Shown here: positions 1-11,263 of the stretch, piece by piece
Numbering within the stretch: position 1 is the stretch's first letter
Layout of the letters: every line of letters starts with the position of its first letter
DNA from: Cochliopodium minus
Lineage: Eukaryota > Discosea > Himatismenida > Cochliopodiidae
Reading direction: 5' to 3'
Assembly: GCA_024220525.1 (NCBI GenBank)
Contig: JAMYWO010000024.1
Span: 78,591-138,803, forward strand
DNA length: 60,213 nt
Made by a program: the position numbers and the translations under genes
The notes under the pieces: model-generated
What the model was told of the DNA's origin: nothing
What the model saw: only the letters and a program-made list of their open reading frames with translations
Database searches by the model: none

Positions 1-3000
1 GCCTTATTATCAACAAACAATTCAATAATCCCCTTATTTATTTTTGTTTCTGTGAAAATATTAATATCTTTTTCAAAATTTTCTTTAAAATCATCAAAGT
101 ATTTATTTTCAATTTTTTGGTTTATTGCAACGACAAAAAGAGGAGTATTTCCATTTTTGTTTTTAATATTCACATTACTTTTATTTTCAATCAAACATTC
201 GATGATATCATTCTTAATTTTTCCGTTTTTACATGCATGATGAAGAGGAGTATCTCCATTTAGATTTTTGATATTTATTTCTGCATTTTCAAAAATTAAA
301 ATTTTCAATATTTGAACATTCAAGTTTCTGTACAAACAAAGAAAATGAAGTGGAGAATTTCCTTCGAAATTAGTTGAATTCACAGAACATTTATTTTCAA
401 TCAAAAATTTAATAATATCAAGCTGTAAATTTTGATTTTTACATGCATAATGAAGTGGGGTATCTCCATTTTCATTTTTGTTTTTAACATTCACATCACT
501 TTTATTTTCAATCAAACATTTAATAATATCAAGCTGTAAATTTTGATTTTTACATGCATAATGAAGTGGAGTATCTCCATTTTATTTTTGATGTTTATTT
601 CAATAGTTTCATTTTCTAAACAATATTTCAAAATTTCAATATTCACATTTCGATTTAAACATAGATTATGTAAAGAAGTATTTCCTCGAAAATCTTTTAA
701 AACAAGATTTTTTTTTTCAAGCAATAGTTTGATTATCTTAAAGTTGAAATTTCCATTAGTACTAGCTAAATGAAGAGGCGATTTTCCTTGAAAATCAACT
801 GAATTTATATTACTCTTTTTTTTAATCAAAAGTTTAATTATTTCAAAATCTATTTGATTATTTTCACAATGTAAATGCAAAAAAGTTTTTTGTTGAATAT
901 TGGTTTTGTAATCTATTAGCTTGGTTGATGAGAGTAGATTATCAACAAATTGTAAATTCTTTGAATTTGAAAACATTTCTGCAAGATAATCTTCTTGAAT
1001 TTCATTAATTATTTTCAAAGAAGTACTTTTATTTTTTTCATCGTAAAACTCTTCAATACATAAACCAATTTCGTATTTACAATAAAAAAATTTTTCAAAA
1101 TTTCCTTTTTCAAATATTTTTGGAAAGAAAATTTTGAAAATTTCATCAAATTTCTCTGATTCTGTTCCACTAAAATGATATGATAAAAAGGGAATTATCA
1201 TTGTTGAATATTTCCATTCCTTTTTTGAACCATTAATCCAATTCATCATTTCATTTCTTTCAACTTGATTCCCAATTAATTTTTTGAAGATGTATTTTGA
1301 ACAAAAATATTCTTGAAATGAAATATGAGAAAATTCAAAGACAAAATTATTATTATCAAACGTTTTTTGAAAATTCCACACTTTTTTATAATTTCCATCA
1401 ATATTGATTTATCTTCATAATCTTCTTTGTTCATTTTATTTTCAAAAGTATTTTTAACCATCATTCCAAGATATTTTTCATCAAAACTAAATTGTTTGTT
1501 TCGAAAAGTTTCAAAAGAAATTTTTTTGATTATATATGTTGATTTTTTTCTGTAAAATTCTTTTTCAATGTTTTCAAATAAGGTGTCGATCATTTTTCCA
1601 TAAATATCACCAATTTTGTATATCTTTTTATTTACTTCTTGATCATCTTGTTTCTTTTCAAAAATCATACAAATCATTTCAAGAAATAAAGGAATAAGGC
1701 ACAAAGAATCTAATGATTTATTATTTTTCAAAATAATAAGAATGTTTTTTTCTGTTTTATCTTCATTTGGTTGTTTTTTACTTAAATATTTTTTGATAAA
1801 ACTTTCAATATCGTTTTTTTCAAATCCATCAATATTGAGTTTTAATGAAATACAATTTAATTTAATTTTTATTTCAGGTCTTGTTGTGATTATAATATTT
1901 TTGAAAATGATTATATCATTCAACAAATCTATTATTTTATTATATACTTGTGTTGAATTTACAATTTCATCCAATCCATCAAAAACAAACAAAATTTTAT
2001 TTTGATTGTTCAATGCAATCAACAAACCTCTTATTTTTTTCAATTTTTCCTCATCGAATTTATTTTTGAAATAAAATCTGATGATGAAATCAAAAATATC
2101 TTCGTTTTCAATTTTTTTCAATTCTACATGAAAAATAAATTCAAAACCTTCATTTCTCCACAATTTATTATTTACGAATTGATGACATAAAAATTTCGAA
2201 AGTGTTGATTTTCCTATGCCTGCTTTTCCTTCAATCAAAATTCTTTTTTCCTTTAATCCTTTTTTTTCAATTACATTAAAAGTTTTTTCCAAATCAAAAT
2301 TTTCTCCCATTTTCGTCTGGTTTCCAGATTTATAACTAACTATATCTTGATTTAAAAAACTTTTTATTTGAAGAGAAACAAAAGAATCCAAAATATTTCT
2401 TTGTTCTTTTTTCGGATCTATCGAAGCAATTTCAATATTTTTTTCAATGAATTCTCTTAAAAATTTTTTTATTTCTATTTTCAATTCTTTATCGTGATTT
2501 CGGGTCGGAGTTTCATTTTTCAACAATAATTGTTGAAAATGGGATTTCAAAATTTTTAGTTTGAGATTATTCAAATCACAAGAAAAAACAGGTTCTCCAT
2601 AATTGTGATCACAATTAGATTCAATGTTGCCAGAAATAGCTAAAGGACCACACTGAGGAGAATGGAATTTAATTTTACTTGGAAAAGCGATATTAGATAG
2701 TAAGTGAGAGTAAATTTCAGATAATCTAACAACTTTATTCCCATTAAAAATGTTTTTTATATTGTCGAGATCCAGTGTTTTTACAAGTGCATTTGTAAAG
2801 ATTCCCATTTGGTCAGTGGTGATCACTTCTTCATTATAATTTCCAGAAGTAATGGCCCAAATAGATTTTTTCATAGAATTTTGTATCATGATTAAATCTC
2901 TTGAATTACTAGTGTTTTTTGATTGAAAATCTTCAAAATTTTTGATTTTCATAATCCCTCCACTAAAACAACAATCCAAAATCAAAATGATGTGTTTACA

Positions 3001-3417
3001 ATTAAATTCTTTCAAATTGATGGCAACATGATGCATGTTTAATTTTGTTTTTCTATCGTTAGAATCATATTCATAGGGGCACAGAAAATAAGATTCTTCA
3101 ATTCCTTCTTTTGTTGTGTGTCCATGCCCTGAATAAAAAAAAACAAACAAACTCTCGGAAAAATGGGATTTTTCTTTTTCATTTTTTCCTTTGAATTTTT
3201 GGAAATATTTTTCAATCAAATTTTCAATATTTTCTTTTGTTGATTCTTTATTCAACAAAACATTATTATCATCTTTTTCAAATCCTAATTTCTCCAATGT
3301 TTCTTTCATCTTTTTTACATCGTTAATAGGCCCTCCTCTAAAAGAATCCAAATTTTTGTAAGTAGATATTCCAATGTAAACAGCATGGCAACTTGAATAT
3401 ATCTGATGTTCCATCAT
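1..3417 (-). CDS. NLR-like protein: caspase-like protease + NACHT NTPase + ankyrin repeats (3' end outside window)
   Basis: Probable intracellular sensor that couples a caspase/metacaspase-like protease to an NTPase switch and ankyrin repeats. Starts at 3417. The N-terminus has a caspase-type p20 fold with catalytic His in YSGHGH (about residue 98) and Cys in DCCFSGG (about residue 150). A NACHT module follows: P-loop GKAGIGKS (about 397-404) and Walker B FVFDGLDE (about 477-484). After it comes the family-typical FSHISFQEYF, then about eight ankyrin repeats (TPLHYAC type) running off the left edge. The frame changes twice by one base in A-runs (near 1381-1387 and 578-589), each as if one A were missing; both frames carry recognisable domain sequence, so sequencing error is the simplest reading. 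Two adjacent ankyrin repeats (about 422-590) are nearly identical in DNA. Domain calls are firm; an immune or cell-death role is inferred from architecture. Confidence 0.85.
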
Positions 3418-3910
3418 TTCATTCTTTTTAAATTTAAAATTTTTTTATAATTAAAAATTTATTATAAAAAAATATGAAACCACTTCATCCATATAAAGTA
3501 GATTCACATCTGATTCCTATTTTAAAATGAGACAATTTGATCAAAATTTTATTAAAATTTAATTAAATTTTATGCATAATAAATTTCTTTGAAAATTCAT
3601 AACATAATTATAATTATCAAATATTTTTGATACATTAGGCTTTGATAAGGAAAATAATTTAGATGATTATATACACTGTATGTAAATATCAATCTCCATT
3701 ATAGAGATGATTTTTTGGATCGTGTTAAAAATATGTCTCCTCCAGAAATATGAAAAAGAAATGTTTGATTTGTTGGTTATAAATATTTGGATATATTATT
3801 GCAATAATAAGAAAAAATTTCGAATACCCTATCGTTCTCCTTCATTTTTTTTTTATTCAAGATTTGATTGAAAAAAAAATTTAAATTTTTTATATTATCA
3901 CTGTTGCGAG
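3418..3910. other. AT-rich intergenic DNA
   Basis: No convincing ORF. It is the 5' flank of the caspase-NACHT gene (minus) and holds copy 1 of dispersed repeat DR1 at about 3647-3770. Confidence 0.6.
3647..3770 (+). repeat. Dispersed repeat DR1, copy 1 (shortest copy)
   Basis: Shares the block CTGTATGTAAATATCAAT, an 'ATATAGAGATGAT'-like stretch and ATCGTGTTAAAAATATGTC with copies near 6987-7165 and 9296-9470. No ORF and no clear terminal inverted repeats. It could be a short non-autonomous element or a repeated small RNA gene; the sequence does not decide. Confidence 0.7.
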
Positions 3911-4200
3911 GATTGGGAAGATCAAAACTGAAATGGACAGTGATGGCTTCAAAGTAGAAATTTTGATCAAAAATCTTTTATCAATTTGACGAAAGGTCAA
4001 TAAAATGGCTTCAAAGAGCACATTTTTGGTTGTCTTGAATCTGCATTTTGAGGGAAATAATATCATTAATTGATATTTGAATCCAAGTTTTAATTTTTCA
4101 ATAGATTTAATTCAAGCTATTTAGAACATATATTTTTTCCACATTTTATATTTGAGAAAAAAAAAATTATATGATTGCTAAATTGCAGAACATCTTGTTA
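3911..4200 (+). pseudogene. Degraded fragment of a dynamin stalk domain
   Basis: 3911-4058 aligns closely with 4870-5012 of the downstream dynamin gene. Both contain ATTTTGATCAAA, an ATCAATTTGAC(C/G)AAAGGTCAA block, and TGGCTTCAAAGAGCACATTT. The copy has in-frame stops and cannot be read through. Weaker similarity to the following dynamin sequence may continue to about 4200. This is a partial, decayed duplicate of a host gene directly upstream of its source. Confidence 0.8.
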
Positions 4201-4338
4201 TGAATCCATCAAACCTGCAGTATTTATTAAAATTATAATTATAATATTCTTTATCGTATTTTTTTTTTTTTTTATTTTTTCAAAGAAAAATTAATTAAAT
4301 ACAAGAAAAATTCTTTAATTTTATGTTGTTTTACCACA

Positions 4339-5675
4339 GGAGAGTCAGAGAAAAAACTGCAGAGATGTTTTAACAAGGCAACCCAAAACACCTATTTTAA
4401 ATTATGGTTATGTAGCAGTGATTAATCGTGGGAGTGAAGATGAAAAAATTTCTTTGGAAGAGATGGAAAAAAAAGAAAGAGAGATATTCAAAAATAAATT
4501 TGTTGAATTTAGTGACATTGCGGGGGAACAAGGAACTAAATTCCTCAGAGAGAAATTACAAAAGATTTTATTTGACCACATGGCTCTCACGATTCCCACT
4601 ATTAAAAAAGAGGTAAAGAAAATGATCTTATCAAATCAGAAGATCATCAAAGAATGCGGGGAATACAAGCTAAATGACCTAGAAACCCAAAATGAATTTA
4701 TCAAAAATTTTTTTACTAAATACAGCAAAGAATACAAAAATAAAATCAATGGGAAACAAGCTAATTTTCCTATAGGATACCTTGTTGGAGGAGCCAGAAT
4801 AAGATCTATTTTCATCGACATTTTCACTCAAAAGATGCTAAAGTTGGACCCTTTGGAAGGATTGACCATTGAGAAGATCAGAACTGCCAATAGAAACAGT
4901 AGTGGAGTCAAAGTACAAATTTTGATCAAACAAAAATCTTTCATCAATTTGACCAAAGGTCAATTAAATGGCTTCAAAGAGCACATTTTTGGTTGTCTTG
5001 AATCTGTTTTCGAAGAATTGAAGAATATCTTTAAAACAATTGATTTTGATCAAGCAAAGAACTTTGAAAAATTGGCTAATATTTGCCAAGATGTTGCTAT
5101 TCAAATGTTGGAGACTTTAAAAACAAAAACAGAAATTTTTTTGGAAAAATATCTGAAGATTGAACTCTCCCATATCAATATTGATCATCCTGATTTCATT
5201 AAGGGTTGTTCACTTGACTCTGACAAAAAAGTAATCAACAATTATATGGAGTTTGTGAAGACTGATTATCAAGTGCTAAATAATCAACCCACGAATGAAA
5301 TGTAAAATAAACTTTAATTTTTTTTTAATTAATTCTTTTTTAAGTCAAGAAAATAGGGAAAATTCTGAATGGAAAATTCCAGCAACAATATTAGGTGAAG
5401 AGAGTTTTGAGATCAATTTAACCCAAAGATTAATCTCATCTTATTTTTGTATTGTTCGTAAAAATTTGATTAACTTGGTTCCTAACACCATCATGACTCT
5501 ACTGGTAAACAAAAGCAAAGACAAGATTGGTCCAAAACTCTTTGATCTCCTTCTTAAAGAGAGAAAAAGTTTTTCAGAGATTCTCAAGGAATCAGTTTAT
5601 ATCACTGAAAAGAGGGAAAAAGCCAGAAGAGAATTGGAGTTCCTTCAAGAAGCAGATAAAATCCTATCAAAATAA
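4339..5675 (+). CDS. Dynamin-family protein: stalk + GED present, GTPase domain not found
   Basis: Dynamins are membrane-remodelling GTPases. The reading opens after an acceptor-like TTTTACCACAG (AG at about 4337-4338) with a CRDVLTRQ-like segment and GYVAVINRG, which match the G-domain/stalk junction of dynamins. The stalk has LVGGARIRSIF and ends in IELSHINIDHPDFI. A 43-nt intron (5302-5344) separates it from a GTPase-effector domain ending at 5675. No G1-G4 GTPase motifs occur between 3418 and 4338; that interval instead holds a decayed dynamin fragment. Either upstream exons were lost or rearranged, making this a 5'-truncated gene, or they were misassembled away. The open frame over 1.3 kb suggests recent function or recent loss. 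Confidence 0.75.
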
Positions 5676-5767
5676 ACCCAGTTCATGACTGAAATTTAAA
5701 AACAGATTTATTAAAAATATTAACCAAAAAAGAGATTTTATAAACAAAATTTTATTTAAAAAAATAA

Positions 5768-7770
5768 TCATTTTTTGAGTTTTTTGGAGGAATTATTTTC
5801 TTTGTTTCTCTTGGAGGAAGAAGAAGAAGATTTTCTTTTCTTCTTGTTTTTGGAAGAAGAAGATTTCTTGTCCTTATCCTTCTCTTTCTTAGAGATATGC
5901 TGTTCAAACTTGGAGAAAAAATCCAAAATGTCCTGATCAGGCCTTTTCTTTTTGAGATGTTTCTTGAGGATCTTCTTTTGCTTCTTAGTGAGGGAATCGT
6001 AGAAATCCTTCTCCTCGTCATCTCCTTCTTCCTTTTCGGCACCATTCTCAAGATCTTTGTCTTTAACGTCGTCTTCGTCTGCGATGAGTTGTTGGTTAGG
6101 GTCCTTTTTGGTGTGAGGAGATCAACGTAACATAAAATTTTTCAAAAAAAAAACTTTTAGGGATTTTAAAAAACAAAAAAAAAAATTTTATCAGAAAGAT
6201 CAATCAATAAAAAAAAAATGAAAAAAAAATGTAAAATAGAAAAAACAAATAAATTTTTAAATTTGAAAAAATAAAAAATGAATAAATAAAAGAATAAAAA
6301 ATGTAAAAAAATGAAAATGAAAATGAAAAAAAATTTAAAAGAAATTTTCAAGATAATAAATTGGAAAAAAAAAATTAAATTTGAAAAATATTTTAAATAA
6401 AATAAAAAAATGAACAAAAAATGAAAAAAATTTGAATTTTTTTTTTTTACATTAGGTTTAGAGTGACCGAAACGATCAATTTTGAAATGAATAAACTCCA
6501 AGTTATCGTGAGGCTGAGAGTCAGTGTTCTTGAGGTTGGAGGATTGTATTATGGAGAGGGGATCTTCGACCTTTTGGCGGAAAATGTCGTTGGGGTTGAA
6601 GTTTCGGAGGGGGCATTCTCTGTCGCCTGACGCATGACCCCAAACGTTACATCTTATGCACTTTACATTTCTTGAGTCAAGAAAAAAAAAATTGCCAAAA
6701 TTAATTTTATTCTAAAAAATAGTTTTTATAAAATCAAAATATAAATAAAACATTATAATATTATTTGAAAAAATATCTCAAAAATTAATCAAAATGTGTT
6801 ACCTTTAAACATTTTATTTTTGTTTTATTTTATTCTTGAGATATAATAAATTTTATGTTAAAAAATATATGAAATTTCTAGGAATTTAAATCGATTTTAC
6901 TTGATCTGTATGATTTTCCAAAAAAAAAACGGATTCTCATTGCCAGATAAATATATGTTTATTCGAAAGAAATATTTTATTTTTTATTTAAATCATCAGG
7001 AAAAATAATTTGCATAATCATGGATACACATACTGTATGTAAATATCAATTGTAAATTAGAAGATATATCCAATATAGATGAATGATTTTTTTATCGTGT
7101 TAAAAATATGTGTCTGGAGGTCCATTAAAAAAGAAAAAAAAATTTCCCCTTATGTAATTTTGATGCGATTCTTGGTTCGATGAAAATTGTAAAAAGAAAA
7201 TATTATATTATCGATAATAGATGAAAATATAATCTCATTATCAAATCTTTCTGATATTTTTTGAGTATACAATGTATAGGAGCATATATCAATATTATGT
7301 CTTTTTACCTTAATTCTACGCCAAGAGGATGAAATGTGACGATCTTATCAGACATGATTTCTTTGGGGGCACCTTTCAAAAATTCGAATTTCTCATCTAT
7401 CCTCGTCTCCTTTTTATCTGAATACACAATCAATAAAAATTAGTAATTATTCACCCGTGAAAAAATAAAAAAATAGAATAATAGTACTGTTATTATTGGT
7501 ATTGGTATTAGTATCCATTTTCATGCTTTGAGGTTGTTTATACATGAAACTCAAAGATTGAATATCTTTGAGATGTTTTGCTACATGCTTGTTATTTTGG
7601 GTTCCATCATTGAAATTAAAGGAGAGGGATCTCTCTATATCTATCTCCCTTCTCCTTTCCTCTGCCTTTCTTTTTTCCTCCAATTCCCTCTGTTCTGCGA
7701 GCCATAATTTTTTTTGATTGGTCTTTGTTGAAGGATGGAAAGATTTATGGAATAGAAATGGTGTTGCCAT
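5768..7770 (-). CDS. CIR1: CIR1-like protein (Cir_N domain, CCHC zinc knuckle, Lys/Ser-rich tail)
   Basis: Nuclear transcription/splicing-linked protein of the CBF1-interacting co-repressor (CIR) family. Four exons fit: 7770-7488, 7417-7309, 6670-6451, 6103-5768. The phases agree and give about 315 aa. Exon 1 has the Cir_N signature KSFHPSTKTNQKKLW..EQRELEEK near residue 9. Exon 2 has the family's KFEFLKGAPKE. Exon 3 has the zinc knuckle KCIRCNVWGHASGDRECPL. Exon 4 is acidic, then basic and Ser-rich (SSSSKNKKKRK, SSSSSSKRNK), typical of nuclear proteins. The large intron 2 (6671-7308) contains dispersed repeat DR1 copy 2. Start chosen at 7770, directly before the Cir_N domain. The family match is strong; the molecular role is inferred from other eukaryotes. 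Confidence 0.88.
6987..7165 (+). repeat. Dispersed repeat DR1, copy 2 (in CIR1 intron 2)
   Basis: About 180 bp closely matching copy 3 (9296-9470): shared AATAATTTGCATAAT, CTGTATGTAAATATCAATTG, TTAGAAGATATATC, TTTATCGTGTTAAAAATATG and AAAAAAGAAAAAAAAATTTCC. It lies on the opposite strand to the host gene's transcription. Confidence 0.8.
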
Positions 7771-8005
7771 TCTTTTGCCTTATTTTTTTTTTTTTTTTTT
7801 GCCTTATTGATCAATATTTAGATAATTATCATTTAATCCTATCTGAATGATTTTTTTAAAAAAATGTTCTTAAATTGTATTTTTTTTTTGATGATTCAGA
7901 AATTCAAGACAATCTTTCATGCGGATTACTTTTGAGTGATTTTTCAGATTTTCCAGTTTTAAATATGTTTATTTTTCATATTTAAAATAAAAATTAAAAA
8001 AAAAA

Positions 8006-10845
8006 ATGAAGCACATTTTTTTGATTGTATTTTTATTTAGTTGTTGCATAGGAATTATCAATTGTTCTTTTATATTCAATGTTCTGACCAATTCAACTGT
8101 ATTCATCAAAACATTTAAATATTACAGATCTCCATCATACAACAACATCACCTCCTTCGTAGTTCCCGTCTCCACCGATACCAAGAAATTTGATTTTTGT
8201 TATCCTCTTCAACCCGGATCTTTTCCAGGTGCAGTAATTTTAGGAGGGATACTTGGAGGATGTACTTTGCACAAAAAGGTAGAATATTTTTTTTGCAAAG
8301 TCTATCACGGTATAATTATCTTATTATTGATTAGATGACTTACGCACAACTATCTGGTGCATCTGGTAAATTTTGAATTTCATTACAATGTATCTTTTTA
8401 TATTTTTGAAATAACAACAAAAGCCCTCATTTTGGCAACTGGATCACCAGAATTCAATGCAATAGTAAAAGGTGAAAAAAAAAAAAAATAGTTTATTTAA
8501 AAGATGTGAAAGGGAAACTTCCTCCGATAAATAATAAATAATAATAAATTCATATCCATCAAAAATCACTTTATTTAATCGAATTTTTTATTTTCATCTA
8601 TCTATCAAACTAATTCAAGATGGAGATTTTTCAAATTTTACCATTCCTTTGTATTTCGTGGATATTTACAATGGAAACTTGATGGGCAAGATCATGACAA
8701 TAAATGCGCTCTCTGGAAAATTGTTCACTCCTATTGTGGTGCAGGGTAAAAAAATAAAAAACAAAATTCATATTCAAAGCAATATATCTTATTGCCCAAA
8801 AAGTTGATCAATGTTTTTAAAATTTTTTGTTTATTATACCTTACAATGCTCAATTAGAAAGTGAAATATTTATATTTTGATGAAAATAATAAAAAAAAAT
8901 TTTTATAGATGTATAAAATTTAAAAATCATATGATATCCAATGATTCAAAGTGATATCCTTTAGACATATTTTATATTGTATGAATTTATTTAACAAATA
9001 AAAAAGAAAGTGTGAATAGATATGCGATAGAAGCGAAGAAGGGAGGCTGGATCTTTTTGCAGGCCTTTCTAATGTTGATATTGGTGATGAGCTTTGCGCT
9101 GGCGATCAATGGGTTGGTATCTGATTTCATCTCCAAGGGCAAGAAGGTCACTTTGCAAAAGATCTCCATTGCCACCAACATGGTTGCCATTGTATTTCTG
9201 TTTTTATCCCTTATAGGTAAAATGAAAATTTTTTATATCAATCTGCGCCATATAATTTGATCAATGAGATTCTCATAAGAATTAATTTAAATTATTTTTC
9301 ATAATCAGAAGGAATAATAATTTGCATAATTATGCGAATCACCATACATTGTATGTAATATCAATTGTATATTAGAAGATATATCTCCAATATAGAGATG
9401 ATTGATTTTTTTTATCGTGTTAAAAATATGTCATTAAAAAAAGAAAAAAAAATTTCCACTTATGATATTGATAAATAATATTGATCCAATTATATCATTT
9501 TTACCAACAAATTTTCAATACATTTTAAAAAAAGATTGATCATTTTTGTGTTAATTTTTATCTTCCATTTATTCAGAATTTTTATTTTTGGAAGAAAATT
9601 TTAATTTTTTAAAAATGTTTGAATGATTTAATCGTTTTTGTTTTATTCTTGTTATTTTCAAAATTATGATAAAAAGAATTTTAATATCTTTCAAAAATTA
9701 AATTTAATTTTTAATTTAAATTATTTTTTATTTTAAATTTATTTTTTATTTTTTATTTTTTGTTTATTTAAATTTGTTTTTATTTTAAATTTATTTTTCA
9801 TTTTAAATTTATTTTTTGTTTAAATTTATTTTTTATTTTAAATTTATTTTTTATTTAAATTTATTTTTTTAATGTGGCAGATCCTTGGTCAGCTCACTCA
9901 GTGATGAAATTGCCATACCTGATGGTGACAAGCATTTTGACAGTGCCCTCAGTTCTCAACTCGATCTGTTTCATGATTTTTTTCTTGAATGAGTTGCTTC
10001 TTTTGAAGAACATGATTGAACCCAGTCTTGACAAATTCAAATATCCCTTCATTGTCTTTGCAGGTGTCATTTGGATTGTTTTCCTTTATTTCGCTATCTC
10101 TGTTGCGCTTCAATACGTCGTAAACATTTTTTTTTTTTTATTTTTTCCTTTTTTTATTATTCATTATTTTTTCATTTTTTATTTTTTTTATTATTAATTT
10201 TATTTATTTATTTTTTTTTAATTTTTTTTATTATTTTAATTTTAACATTTTATTTATTGAAAATCAATTTTTATAATAAAAATTTTTATTTAATATTATT
10301 TATTTAAATATAGAGTAAGATAAATTATTTAAAAATAAATTATTTTTGTCACTTATTTAAATATCATTGCTTCCATTTTAATTTATTACAAATTTTTTTT
10401 TTTGAAAAACCTTTATTTTTTATTTTCTAAAAAATAGAGTTTGACTTTCATAAGGGCGGCAGGCAGTCTGTCCTTAATCCTGCTCTTTTTCCTTCTCATC
10501 TACTTCATCGTAGTCTCCTACGCTTTCATCATGCGTCTCGTCAAGTACAAAAGCAACAAGTCCAAGAAGATCGTACCCCTTCTCATCTGCCAAAGCTTCG
10601 GCATCCTGCTCCTTTTGATCTTTGCTTGTCTATTCATTGTGACTTATACCAACGATTCTTTCAATGCAATCATTTTTCTCGTTTCTTGGAGGCTTCATTG
10701 GATCGGTTCCACTCTCATCATCTTTTCCCAGCTTTTGATCTTTAAGGTGCAGACCAAGAAGAAGTCTCAGTTTTCTGGCGCTTCTACTGAGGGCAACTCT
10801 AACTCCAATATAAACAACTCTAGATCTACACACAAACTCAAATGA
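8006..10845 (+). CDS. Predicted seven-transmembrane receptor-like protein with signal peptide
   Basis: Seven exons fit in phase: 8006-8278, 8335-8365, 8424-8471, 8620-8745, 9007-9216, 9881-10119, 10438-10845 (about 444 aa). The N-terminus has a signal peptide (MKHIFLIVFLFSCCIGIINC), then an extracellular domain of about 170 residues with possible N-glycosylation sites. Seven hydrophobic segments follow (starting near GWIFLQAF, ISIATNMV, KLPYLMVT, YPFIVFAG, LTFIRAAG, IVPLLICQ, AIIFLVSW), then a Ser/Asn-rich cytoplasmic tail. The layout resembles receptors with an extracellular domain plus 7-TM (GPR180/TMEM145 type), but I recognise no diagnostic motif. Intron 5 (9217-9880) carries DR1 copy 3 flanked by DR2-like sequence. 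Topology is fairly secure; family and ligand are unknown. Confidence 0.72.
9250..9515. repeat. DR2-like sequence split by DR1
   Basis: GATCAATGAGAT at about 9258 and an AATATTGATCCAATTATATCATTTTTAC-like stretch at about 9478-9508 match the two ends of DR2 copies elsewhere (37935-38015, reverse; 18303-18562). DR1 copy 3 lies between them. This suggests DR1 was inserted into a DR2 copy inside an intron of the 7-TM gene. Confidence 0.45.
9296..9470 (+). repeat. Dispersed repeat DR1, copy 3 (in 7-TM gene intron 5)
   Basis: Near full-length copy, most similar to copy 2. It keeps the ATATCTCCAATATAGAGATGAT block that is partly lost in copy 2. Flanked by DR2-like sequence on both sides. Confidence 0.8.
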
Positions 10846-11263
10846 ATCTTTCTTTTTTTTTAAAAAAAGAAAAAAGGAACAAAAATTATTCATTTTCTTC
10901 ACTTTTTAATTAAAAATTGTCATTTTATATGTATAGTTTTTTTTCTTATGATTTTTAAAGAGAAGTAAATTTTTTTCTTTCTAAGTTTCTTTGAATCAGA
11001 GTGCTTTAAATGAATTGGAAGAATTGAGAGATCACAACATATTGGTTAAGAAGAAATTTAAAATGTTTTTTTAAATCTAAAAAAGAATGGAAATGATTAT
11101 CATTTTTCTATTTAACTCCAATTAACATTCACCGAGTAATTCTTGCACTTTCTGCAAATTCTTGCACTTTTTGCATTGTTCATAAATTAAATCATGATAT
11201 ATTTTTTTGTTAACAAAAATAAAAATAATACAAAAAAGTTTTTTTAATTTTAATTTTTGTTTT
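10846..11263. other. Intergenic DNA between convergent genes
   Basis: Lies between the 3' ends of the 7-TM gene (plus) and the AMSH-like gene (minus). AT-rich, with a short direct repeat of TTCTTGCACTTT at about 11142-11175. No ORF recognised. Confidence 0.55.

Noticed and set aside
512-1381. Separate ankyrin gene on the minus strand starting MWNFQK
   Set aside because: Its start overlaps the upstream frame at an A-run and continues the NACHT-associated FSHISFQEYF domain, so it is the continuation of the caspase-NACHT gene.
7165-7185. GGTTCGATG near DR1 copy 2 as a Pol III B box, suggesting a tRNA-derived SINE
   Set aside because: Present at only one copy and without an A box at proper distance.
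10120-10437. Poly-T/Phe-rich ORFs such as those at 10071-10307, 13374-13700 and 6166-6501
   Set aside because: They are open only because of T/A homopolymers in introns and intergenic DNA; no start context, domain or conservation.
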